Translations under genes and position numbers: made by a program
Source: Prevotella sp.
Lineage (GTDB): Bacteria; Bacteroidota; Bacteroidia; Bacteroidales; Bacteroidaceae
Assembly: GCA_017428925.1 (NCBI GenBank)
Contig: JAFRPY010000087.1
Span: 1 to 64,000, forward strand
DNA: 64,000 nucleotides
Direction of reading: 5' to 3'
Part shown: positions 1 through 7,492 of the stretch, one piece after another
How positions within the stretch are numbered: the stretch's first letter is position 1
Layout: each line of letters begins with the position of its first letter
The notes under the pieces: generated by a model
What the model saw: only the letters and a program-made list of their open reading frames with translations
What the model was told of the DNA's origin: nothing
Database searches by the model: none

Positions 1-788
1 GGATCTTTCCAAAGTAGTTTTCTTTGATGGAGTAACCTAGATGCAAAATTTCTGACAATAGTATATAACCCTTTATATTGTTTGCGTCGCTTTTCTTCTG
101 ATTCCATATATGAAGGAGCTGCAAACTCATAGTCTTTTTTGACTTTATCAAAGGTTTCTCTAATGTCAACAGGTAACTGATTATATAATTCTTCTTGAGA
201 AAAATGCAGATATTTAATATAATCGTCTTTTAACCTGTTTTTTCCGATAGTAAAAATATCGTCCATCACCATACCCCTTCCTGTAAACTGTGTGTGATTC
301 AACCAGATGAAAGGAATATGTTTATATTGACAAACCCAATATAAGACATAATCAAAAAATCTATGTGGGATATATGATGAAATGACGATGTCGGGTTTTA
401 ATAAATCAATGCTTGCGAACCAGTTTTTCAGGACATTTCTATAGTGTCTTTGGCGTTCTTGAAAATTGAATGAATAACGGTTGCTGTCTTGCCTGTCAAG
501 CATTTTTATAGCCAGCAATTCAACAGATGAGTATTCACGAAGAAAATCAACATCTAAATAGGTTTCATTTGCTTTGGATGAAATGATATCAGGAAAGACT
601 CCATTCCATGCAGGATTGTGCTGCCTGTGATATACGACATTTGGATATAAATCCATTATTGTCTTCTCACAATCCTCGAAGCCAGAATCGAGCCAGTACA
701 CGGGTTCCCAGCCATATTCTTCTTTAAGAGTTTTAACTGCTAAATCCCATGTTCTATAATAACATCCTATATAAAATATTCTTTTCAT
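1..788 (-). CDS. Unrecognised protein of the polysaccharide locus, C-terminus outside window
   Basis: An open frame runs from an ATG at 788 to the window edge with no stop, so at least 262 codons are present and the C-terminus is missing. The protein begins MKRIFYIGCYYRTWDLAV, and a hydrophobic beta-strand-like stretch follows near residue 140 (KPDIVISSYIPHRFFDYVL). I do not recognise a family with certainty. An N-terminal strand-glycine start and a 'PDIVI' strand in mid-protein are typical of Rossmann-like GT-B glycosyltransferases and related capsule enzymes, which is the best guess given its position. It starts 20 bases after the ACP gene and is probably the next gene of the same operon. 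Confidence 0.7.
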   Translation of the reverse strand, partial: MKRIFYIGCYYRTWDLAVKTLKEEYGWEPVYWLDSGFEDCEKTIMDLYPNVVYHRQHNPAWNGVFPDIISSKANETYLDVDFLREYSSVELLAIKMLDRQDSNRYSFNFQERQRHYRNVLKNWFASIDLLKPDIVISSYIPHRFFDYVLYWVCQYKHIPFIWLNHTQFTGRGMVMDDIFTIGKNRLKDDYIKYLHFSQEELYNQLPVDIRETFDKVKKDYEFAAPSYMESEEKRRKQYKGLYTIVRNFASRLLHQRKLLWKD

Positions 789-808
789 AGAATATGTGAG
801 CCTTTTTA

Positions 809-1042
809 TTATGCTTGTTTTTCTTCTACAGCCTTCACAATGTCGTTGACATCTTCCATCTCCATCATTTCCTCTGGTTCAAAGCTGATGTCGAAGGCTT
901 CTTCCACGTTGGAAAGAATGCTCAAATGCCCCATGGAGTCCCATGCTGGGAAATCGCCTACAGTGCTGTCACCCGTTACTTCACTCTTGTCAACCTCACA
1001 GGTCGAAGCTACAATCTCGATAACTTTTTCAAGTATTTCCAT
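809..1042 (-). CDS. Acyl carrier protein (second ACP of the acyl module)
   Basis: A 77-residue acidic protein with the phosphopantetheine attachment motif DSMGHL, where Ser36 is the expected prosthetic-group site. The length and four-helix pattern fit a free-standing ACP. It is clearly different from the housekeeping ACP at 49880, so it is a dedicated carrier. It lies 5 bases after the split transketolase pair and at the end of a KAS III/SDR module. The probable role is to hold an acyl or hydroxyacyl intermediate for decoration of the polysaccharide. The ACP assignment is firm; its cargo is unknown. Confidence 0.9.
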   Translation of the reverse strand: MEILEKVIEIVASTCEVDKSEVTGDSTVGDFPAWDSMGHLSILSNVEEAFDISFEPEEMMEMEDVNDIVKAVEEKQA

Positions 1043-1047
1043 ATTAA

Positions 1048-1992
1048 TTATAATTGATTGATTATTTGATTTTTAATTTGCTCTACTGTTATTCCACACT
1101 GTTCCAGCATATAGGGATAACTACCCACAGGAACATAGCGGTCGTTTATGGCTATTTTTAAGACTTTATGCTTATGGTCAGAATAACTGATGATGGCATC
1201 ACCCAACCCTCCAATAATGCTGTGCTCTTCTAAAGTTACAATCAGTTTTTTATCAGAGTTGATAAAGGATACGTCAATGGGCTTAATGGTATGCATATTG
1301 ATAACAGAAGCACTGACACCATCCTCAAGTAAAGCGTCTGCAATTTTTATGGCAACACCTACCATACTTCCCGTGGCTATGAGGTCAATATCATTTCCTT
1401 CTCGAAAAGAAACCGATTTACCTGCTATGAAGTTATAATCTTCATTATAGACAGAAGGAATTGACGTCCCTCCAAATAGGCGGATATATACCGGTCCATC
1501 ATGATGAATGGCGAAATCAAATGCCTTGATGGCCTCTAAAGAATCACAAGGGGCGATGACGGTCATACCAGGAATGGTTCGCATGAGGGCAATATCCTCT
1601 ATGGCGTAGTGGGTATTTCCCATGTATTGAAGTGAAAGGCCGGAACCAATGCCAACAAGAATCAGAGGCGTTTTCATATATCCACAATACTGTCGGACTT
1701 GTTCGAAACTACGCATAGTGATAAAACAGGCCTGTGCAACACAAACTGCCCGATATCCTTCGTCGGTGAGTCCCGCTGCAATGCCAATCATATTCTGTTC
1801 GGCAATGCCGACATTCAGAAAATGGTCTGGATAGGTGGCCTTAAACTTATCCAAGCCAGCAGGGGTGGACATATCGGAAGACAGTACCATTAAATCGTCA
1901 CGCTCTTTCATCATATTCATGAGCGATATTCCGAAAATGCTGCCACCCTGTCCTGCCATTGAAAGCAGTTTCACATTGACTTTATTATCCAT
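1048..1992 (-). CDS. Transketolase C-terminal subunit (pyrimidine-binding and C-terminal domains)
   Basis: A 314-residue protein equivalent to the second half of transketolase. It carries the TPP pyrimidine-binding domain with the catalytic glutamate context FLNVGIAEQNM near residue 80, followed by the transketolase C-terminal domain. I chose the ATG at 1992 (MDNKVNVKLLSMAG) over a GTG three codons upstream. It overlaps the N-terminal subunit gene by 8 bases, which suggests translational coupling and a two-subunit enzyme. Split transketolases are common, but this one sits between an ACP and a KAS III/SDR block rather than with pentose-phosphate genes. That suggests transfer of a two-carbon ketol unit to a special acceptor (inference). 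Confidence 0.9.
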   Translation of the reverse strand: MDNKVNVKLLSMAGQGGSIFGISLMNMMKERDDLMVLSSDMSTPAGLDKFKATYPDHFLNVGIAEQNMIGIAAGLTDEGYRAVCVAQACFITMRSFEQVRQYCGYMKTPLILVGIGSGLSLQYMGNTHYAIEDIALMRTIPGMTVIAPCDSLEAIKAFDFAIHHDGPVYIRLFGGTSIPSVYNEDYNFIAGKSVSFREGNDIDLIATGSMVGVAIKIADALLEDGVSASVINMHTIKPIDVSFINSDKKLIVTLEEHSIIGGLGDAIISYSDHKHKVLKIAINDRYVPVGSYPYMLEQCGITVEQIKNQIINQL

Positions 1993-2788
1993 TGTAAGCA
2001 CTCCTTATTTCTTCAACTGCCTTTTCATATTTTTTCTTGCTCAGAATGCCTTGATGCGACATCTTGTTGTTTTCCAGGAAGGAGATGCCATGTGCCTTGA
2101 TGGTATTTGCAACAATAGCTCTCGGCTTTCCTGTCTTCAGGGACAAAGAATGAATCAATGCTTCTATGGAATGGCCATCAACGGTTTCAACGTCAAGGCC
2201 AAAAGCTTGCAACTTACTTTCTAATGAAGAAAGTCCCATAATCTCATCTGTAGGACCATCTAGCTGATAGTTGTTTTTATCAACAACAATGACCATATTG
2301 TCTAATCCGAAATGGCTGATAGACATCAGAGATTCCCATACAATGCCTTCGTCCATTTCACCATCGCCAACCAATACATATATAGTATTATCAACCCCTT
2401 TTAATTTACAGGCTTTGGCTACACCAACGGCGTATGAAAGACCCAAACCGAGGCTTCCACCTGAGAATTCTATTCCTTTATCTAAGTTCCGATGGGGATG
2501 TCCATGAAACTGGGTGCCATCAGTCTCAAAGGTTGAAAGATCTTCTTCTGTCATGAATCCTTTCTTCCAAAGAGCTGTATAATATGCCAAAACTCCATGA
2601 CCTTTGCTGACAATAATGCGGTCACGATTAACGTCATGCATAGATGGAATATTAGCGACTTCATAGAGGCATGCCATGATTTCCATGGCAGAAAAACCGC
2701 CTCCGATATGGGCACCGAAACTTGTACTTAAAGCCATATCAAGGGCTTTAAGTTTCATTTCGAGGCATTGTTTCTCTAATCTTTCCAT
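1985..2788 (-). CDS. Transketolase N-terminal subunit (TPP diphosphate-binding domain)
   Basis: A 267-residue protein matching the first half of transketolase. It has SKGHGVLAYY, the HGHP substrate-phosphate region, and the TPP/Mg2+ motif beginning GDGEMDEGIVWES and ending at NNYQLDG. The start ATG at 2788 shares one base with the stop of the upstream SDR (TAATG) and is preceded by a good GGAGGA ribosome site. It needs the following gene for a complete active site. The pair is housed in a glycan locus with ACP, KAS III and SDR genes, so a role in general carbon metabolism is less likely than a dedicated biosynthetic one. Confidence 0.9.
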   Translation of the reverse strand: MERLEKQCLEMKLKALDMALSTSFGAHIGGGFSAMEIMACLYEVANIPSMHDVNRDRIIVSKGHGVLAYYTALWKKGFMTEEDLSTFETDGTQFHGHPHRNLDKGIEFSGGSLGLGLSYAVGVAKACKLKGVDNTIYVLVGDGEMDEGIVWESLMSISHFGLDNMVIVVDKNNYQLDGPTDEIMGLSSLESKLQAFGLDVETVDGHSIEALIHSLSLKTGKPRAIVANTIKAHGISFLENNKMSHQGILSKKKYEKAVEEIRSAYNG

Positions 2789-3531
2789 TACATTCCTCCG
2801 TCTATTCTTAATATCTGCCCAGTTATATATGATGCTTCATCAGAAGCCAGAAAGGCAACAAGATTTGCCACCTCTTCAGGTGTACCTTTTCTACCCAAAT
2901 CAGTTCTTGCCAACATCTCCGCCTGGTATTTCTCATCCATCTCGCCACCCATCTGCGTGTCGATAAGGCCAGGAGCGATGGCATTGACACGTATGCCAAA
3001 AGGAGCCAATTCTCTTGCTATGGTGCGTGTAAAACTTGCTATGGCAGCCTTGCTACTACCATATGCTGTCCAACCAGCCTGATTATCAAAAGCGGTTACG
3101 CTACTCGTGTTGATGATGGCGCCTTTTTTTTGCTTCATCATCATTTTGGCTATCAGTTGGGTCAGCAATACCTGTGAGAAGAAATTGATTTGGAATACTT
3201 CCTTAACCTTGGCCATAGAAGTCATCAGAAGGAAACCTCCTGCTGGAATACCTGCGTTATTTATCAGGATATCTATCGTACGTTTCTGCTTGCTTAATTC
3301 CCTTATTGCAGATTTTATACTTTCTTCGTCAGCCAAATCAAAATAGATATGGTCTATCGAAACACCATATTTGGCTGATAATTCATCGGTATAGGATTTG
3401 AAGTCTGGTCTTTCCTTGCGGATGGCACAGATGATGTTTGCCCCTTCGGAAGCAAATTTCTCTACTATTGCCTTGCCGATGCCACGATTACTTCCCGTGA
3501 TTAATGCAGTTTTTCCAGATAGTCTTCCCAT
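2788..3531 (-). CDS. SDR-family oxidoreductase, FabG-like
   Basis: A 247-residue classical short-chain dehydrogenase/reductase. It shows the cofactor motif TGSNRGIG at residues 12-19, NNAG at 91-94, catalytic serine in NTSS at 141-144, and Tyr157/Lys161 in YGSSK. Length and motifs match 3-oxoacyl-ACP reductases. It lies between KAS III genes and the transketolase pair, so reduction of a beta-keto-acyl-ACP is the natural reading. The exact substrate cannot be told from sequence. Confidence 0.88.
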   Translation of the reverse strand: MGRLSGKTALITGSNRGIGKAIVEKFASEGANIICAIRKERPDFKSYTDELSAKYGVSIDHIYFDLADEESIKSAIRELSKQKRTIDILINNAGIPAGGFLLMTSMAKVKEVFQINFFSQVLLTQLIAKMMMKQKKGAIINTSSVTAFDNQAGWTAYGSSKAAIASFTRTIARELAPFGIRVNAIAPGLIDTQMGGEMDEKYQAEMLARTDLGRKGTPEEVANLVAFLASDEASYITGQILRIDGGM

Positions 3532-3536
3532 AATTT

Positions 3537-4598
3537 CTAAACTTCAATTACTGGTAAACAAATAATCTTATTAGTATAGATATGAGCAGAACCCCATGAC
3601 AAGCCAGAGCCGAAGCCACACATCACCAACTCGTTTTCTTTAGATTCTAAAGAGTTGCGAACCTGTGATGTCATGGTAATGGGGATGGTGCATGAACTGG
3701 TGTTGCCAAAATATGGCATGCTGTAAGGCACTTTCTCTTCAGAAAGTTTCAACTTTTTCCGAATTTTCTCATCTATCATCTTATTTGCTTGGTGGATAAG
3801 CAGATAATCGATGTCAGGCAGATTAAAATCAAAATGCTCAGCCAGCTCCTTGATGCATTTGCCTGGACGGGTGATGGCAAATGAGAATACCGACATGCCA
3901 TCCATAGAGCATTGCATTCCATTTCGCTCAATACCCTCTTCGTATTTTTTTACGATCAAAGAATCTGGTGTGGTCGGATAACGCACGCCAACTTCACGGC
4001 AGATGATGGCCTCCCAACCAGAACCGTCGCTTCCCAGATTGAACTGCATAGGATGTTTGGCTTCGGGATTGTATTCCAAAAAGGTTGCGGAACCGGCATC
4101 ACCGTGGAGCGCCCAAACAGTCTTGTCAAGGTTTGACTGATTTTTAGATGTCATCTCTCCTACGCACAGTAAGGCACGCTTCAATTGCCCGCTCTGCATT
4201 AAGGATGAGGCCACGCTCAGCCCATAGACATAGCCAGAGCAGGCAAACGGCAAGTCAAGTGCCATAATAGAAGTCTTTAACCCCAACTTATCCTGCAGAA
4301 TGTTGGCGGTGTTCGGACAGATGTAAAAGTCACGGGAAGTGGACACAAACATAATCAGGTCAATGCTGTCGCGTTCCCAGCCAGATGCCTCAAATAGTTT
4401 CTCTGCAGCCACTTGACAAAGATCAGAGAGGGTCATGTCTGCCGGTGCCACATGAGAAGAAATGACACCAGTGACATTTGTGAAGTTATCTGCTTCAATA
4501 TCAGTAAAGAATGGTTGTTCCTTGGCAATTTTCACTTGCTTGGGAACTGCCGTGGCCACACCCTTTATTTCAACGTTTTTTACTTCTAAAAATGCCAT
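3537..4598 (-). CDS. 3-oxoacyl-ACP synthase III family protein (first copy)
   Basis: A 353-residue KAS III-type condensing enzyme. The triad is Cys120 (PFACSGYVYG), His269 (IHQAN) and Asn299 (YFGNTS). These are the residues that carry out acyl transfer and decarboxylative or Claisen condensation in FabH-like enzymes. It starts with the same MAFL as the second copy at 5378 and has the same triad spacing, so the two are paralogues. It lies 5 bases upstream of the SDR at 2788 and 3 bases after the SDR at 4602. It probably extends or transfers an acyl unit held on one of the two ACPs. Confidence 0.9.
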   Translation of the reverse strand: MAFLEVKNVEIKGVATAVPKQVKIAKEQPFFTDIEADNFTNVTGVISSHVAPADMTLSDLCQVAAEKLFEASGWERDSIDLIMFVSTSRDFYICPNTANILQDKLGLKTSIMALDLPFACSGYVYGLSVASSLMQSGQLKRALLCVGEMTSKNQSNLDKTVWALHGDAGSATFLEYNPEAKHPMQFNLGSDGSGWEAIICREVGVRYPTTPDSLIVKKYEEGIERNGMQCSMDGMSVFSFAITRPGKCIKELAEHFDFNLPDIDYLLIHQANKMIDEKIRKKLKLSEEKVPYSMPYFGNTSSCTIPITMTSQVRNSLESKENELVMCGFGSGLSWGSAHIYTNKIICLPVIEV

Positions 4599-4601
4599 GA
4601 T

Positions 4602-5366
4602 TTATTTTACAATGGAAGCACCACCATCTACAAGTAAAGATACGCCTGTAATAAATGATGCTGCATCAGAAAGGAGAAAAGCTGTTGACAGGGCAACTTC
4701 CTCTGGCCTGCCATAACGTTTTACCAAATAGTTTTCTTTATCTTTTTCGTAATCTTCTTGGGTAACATTGCCATTGCCTGCTGTCATAGGTGTCTCTATC
4801 ATGCCTGGACACACCGCATTACATCGAATTCCACGGGTGGCAAAGTCAACAGCACAAAACTTGGCAAAAGAATTGATGGCTGATTTTGACATACCGTACA
4901 TAGCATTGCCCACACTGAAAGACTTTACACCTCCAATAGATGAAGTGAAAACATATGAAGCACCTTTGTTAAGCTTTTTTTTCTTGAAAAGGTTACGAGC
5001 AAGTTTTACATGTGAAATTAAGTTCACATTCATGATATCTTCCATCACATCATCTTTGATAAACTTGATGGGAACAATACCTTTTGATATACCAGCATTA
5101 CTGGATACGCCGTCAACACTAGGTATTTCTTCTATGAGCGTATTAAGTCCTTCGTCTGTGGCGAGATCGGCTATAACCATTTGGTGGATTTGACCTTGTG
5201 ATTTATCTAAATCATCAAAGACTTCTTTCAATCTTCCTTCGTTTCTTCCCGTAATAATAACAGACGCACCGAGTTTTGCACATTCTAATGCTGTTACTTT
5301 GCCTATACCAGAAGAAGCTCCTGTGACGAGAATCTTTTTGTTCTCTAAAGAATATGGATTATACAT
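4602..5366 (-). CDS. SDR-family oxidoreductase
   Basis: A 254-residue classical SDR with TGASSGIG at residues 15-22, SNAG at 89-92, TSS at 141-143 and Tyr157/Lys161 (YGMSK). It ends with the usual ITGVSLLVDGG. It sits between the two KAS III genes with gaps of 3 and 11 bases, so it is a member of the acyl-building block. It is a paralogue, not a duplicate, of the SDR at 2788; the two may reduce successive intermediates. Confidence 0.88.
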   Translation of the reverse strand: MYNPYSLENKKILVTGASSGIGKVTALECAKLGASVIITGRNEGRLKEVFDDLDKSQGQIHQMVIADLATDEGLNTLIEEIPSVDGVSSNAGISKGIVPIKFIKDDVMEDIMNVNLISHVKLARNLFKKKKLNKGASYVFTSSIGGVKSFSVGNAMYGMSKSAINSFAKFCAVDFATRGIRCNAVCPGMIETPMTAGNGNVTQEDYEKDKENYLVKRYGRPEEVALSTAFLLSDAASFITGVSLLVDGGASIVK

Positions 5367-5377
5367 ATCTTTCCTAA

Positions 5378-6439
5378 TTAATAAGTAATAATATCAGGAC
5401 AAACTATATTTTCTGTTTCAAAATAGACAGAAGCCCAAGCTAATCCTGTTCCAAAACCACAACCAATGGTTGACAGTTTCTTGGATGAATACTCTTTATT
5501 ACATTGTGTCACAATAGTAAGAGGTATTGACGTACTTGTTGTATTGCCATAGTCTTTCAGGCATGACGGAACTTTACTCATGTCAACCTTTAACTTTTTG
5601 GCGATCTTATTTACCATAAACAAGTTGGCCTGATGCAGAACAATTTTATCGACATTGTTCAATTCAATGCCGTAGTTCTCACATAATTGCTTGATACTCT
5701 TTGGAGGTGTACTGATGCCGAAAGAAAAGACAGACATGCCATCCATCAGGTCTTCAACCCCTTCTGTTCCTATCTCACCAGAAAGCATGCCCAATTCGGT
5801 TTTGTAACTTTCTAATGTATGAGGTGATCTGGCTCCACCTTTTTGATGTATTAGAGCAATACCATCTTCAGAATTTGTTCCTGTTTGGAAAAATATTGGC
5901 TCAGCTCCTTCCACATATTCTAATGCTGTAGCAGAACCAGCATCTCCAAAGAGGGGACGGGATTCACGGTCTTGACGATACTGGACAGAAGTAATGTTAT
6001 CACCATCCACGAGTAGTGCTCTTTTGATAGAACCATGACTTAACAAAGAAGCGGCAGTGCTCAAACCTACCACCCATCCCGGGCATCCATGATATAGATC
6101 TATAGACATGCAATCTTTCTTTAAACCTAATTTTTCGTGCAGTACAAAAACATTAGGGTGATTTGTATAATCGCTTGTCTGCGTAACATTACAAATTAAA
6201 TCAATACTATCCTTTTCCCAACCTAAATCAGAAATCAGCTTTTCACAAGCTTTCAGACACAAGTCTGATGCGGTTATACCATCGCTGACGATGTGTTTGC
6301 GTTCAACGCCAGTAGATTCGATAACTTTTTCTGATTCTTCTGGAGTATAGAAAGGAATATCCTTGTTTTCCTCCACTTTGGGAGGAACACAAGCAGATAT
6401 TCCTTTTATTACTACATTCGGTATTTTCAGAAATGCCAT
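5378..6439 (-). CDS. 3-oxoacyl-ACP synthase III family protein (second copy)
   Basis: A 353-residue KAS III-type enzyme with Cys119 (YHGCPGWVVG), His269 (LHQAN) and Asn299 (DYGNTTS). It keeps the complete condensing triad and has the same length as the copy at 3537. Two intact KAS III paralogues with two SDRs suggest either two rounds of condensation with different specificities or a condensation plus an ACP-to-acceptor acyl transfer. It begins one base after the stop of the ACP at 6441, which indicates tight coupling. Confidence 0.9.
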   Translation of the reverse strand: MAFLKIPNVVIKGISACVPPKVEENKDIPFYTPEESEKVIESTGVERKHIVSDGITASDLCLKACEKLISDLGWEKDSIDLICNVTQTSDYTNHPNVFVLHEKLGLKKDCMSIDLYHGCPGWVVGLSTAASLLSHGSIKRALLVDGDNITSVQYRQDRESRPLFGDAGSATALEYVEGAEPIFFQTGTNSEDGIALIHQKGGARSPHTLESYKTELGMLSGEIGTEGVEDLMDGMSVFSFGISTPPKSIKQLCENYGIELNNVDKIVLHQANLFMVNKIAKKLKVDMSKVPSCLKDYGNTTSTSIPLTIVTQCNKEYSSKKLSTIGCGFGTGLAWASVYFETENIVCPDIITY

Positions 6440-6440
6440 A

Positions 6441-6674
6441 TTATTCGGCCTTTGCTTTAACTGTGTTGAACAAATCCTGGATGGTTACTGCAGCACGCAT
6501 GTCATCACCCTTCAGTGTTACATTGTACTCCTCGTCAACCATGGCAATGATGCTTAAAGCAATCAAGGAAGAATATTCCTCCAACTCATGAAATACCGTT
6601 TCCGGGGTAAATTCACTTGCATCAGTATCGTCAAACTGATCTGCAAAATTCTCGATAAATTCTTTAATTTCCAT
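6441..6674 (-). CDS. Acyl carrier protein-like (first ACP of the acyl module)
   Basis: A 77-residue ACP-like protein that aligns without gaps to the ACP at 809. At the phosphopantetheine site it reads EEYSSLIAL: Ser36 is kept, but the aspartate that normally precedes it (DSL) is serine here. The rest of the helical pattern (FADQFDDTDASEFTPET and SIIAMVDEEYNVTL) is ACP-like. It lies immediately upstream of the KAS III at 5378. Either it is modified by an enzyme tolerant of the change or it acts without a phosphopantetheine arm. Confidence 0.82.
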   Translation of the reverse strand: MEIKEFIENFADQFDDTDASEFTPETVFHELEEYSSLIALSIIAMVDEEYNVTLKGDDMRAAVTIQDLFNTVKAKAE

Positions 6675-6708
6675 AATTCTGTATTTTATTTGGTGAATAA
6701 TATCTTGA

Positions 6709-7404
6709 TTATTTCAGACTAGTAAATTTATTAATGTCTTTGTATCTACCTGATACGTATTTCTTGTAATTTTTTTGTAGCGTTTCTATGGGAGTACGCT
6801 CATCCTCGGAATATTTGTCTTTTTCCCACTCCACGATTTCTTCAGGGGTCATCGTAAAACCAATTATTTTTCCAGGATTTCCAACAATAATGGCATATGG
6901 GGGGACCCGACGTAATACTACTGAGCCATTGCTGATGATAGCGCCCCGGCCAATGACCACGTCACCTACGGCTTGTGCACCTACGCCAAACTGAACGTAA
7001 TCACCAATTGTGGGGGCTTTATGGTCATATAACGAATTGCCTATTAAAGAATTGCGCCTGACACTGAAGTTTTTTCCAATTTTTGCATCCCAACTAATCA
7101 TAATTCCTTTAGGATGAGTTATTTTTAAGCCAGGACCGCAACTATTGGGGGCTATTGCACAATCTATCTTTCCTCCATAGTGTGACCCTTTAATCTTGTA
7201 ATACAGATACATTAGTTTGTAAAATAAACCATGGTTCCGATTATTTCGATAATATTCAGTATATCGCAAAATGGTCTGCAACTTATAAGACTTATATGCG
7301 TCGTTATTAAGTATGCCTTGAATCCATCTTGAATCAGTGCCTTTGGCTAAAGCTGCACGATCGGCCTGCAGATATCTTCTTAAATCATTTCGTGTTTGAA
7401 TCAT
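6709..7404 (-). CDS. Left-handed beta-helix acyltransferase, serine acetyltransferase-like
   Basis: A 231-residue protein with a helical N-terminal part (about residues 1-90) and then a hexapeptide-repeat beta-helix. Repeats such as IGKNFSV, IGDYVQFG, VGDVVIGRGAIISNG are followed by the family ending PPYAIIVGNPGKIIG. This architecture resembles CysE-like and sugar O-acyltransferases. It lies 34 bases upstream of the ACP/KAS III block. It is therefore a good candidate for the enzyme that puts the acyl group made by that block, or acetyl, onto a sugar. The acceptor is unknown. Confidence 0.82.
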   Translation of the reverse strand: MIQTRNDLRRYLQADRAALAKGTDSRWIQGILNNDAYKSYKLQTILRYTEYYRNNRNHGLFYKLMYLYYKIKGSHYGGKIDCAIAPNSCGPGLKITHPKGIMISWDAKIGKNFSVRRNSLIGNSLYDHKAPTIGDYVQFGVGAQAVGDVVIGRGAIISNGSVVLRRVPPYAIIVGNPGKIIGFTMTPEEIVEWEKDKYSEDERTPIETLQKNYKKYVSGRYKDINKFTSLK

Positions 7405-7492
7405 TTTTTATGGCTTATAAAAACGGATGCAAAATTAGTACAAAATAAGGAAAAATGTGTAATTTAGATAATTTTTATGATTCGTTTAGTTT

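Noticed and set aside
1048..2788. Split transketolase as 1-deoxyxylulose-5-phosphate synthase or pyruvate dehydrogenase E1
   Set aside because: The GDGEMDEGIVWES and HGHP motifs and the two-subunit sizes fit transketolase halves; no lipoyl or E2 gene is near.
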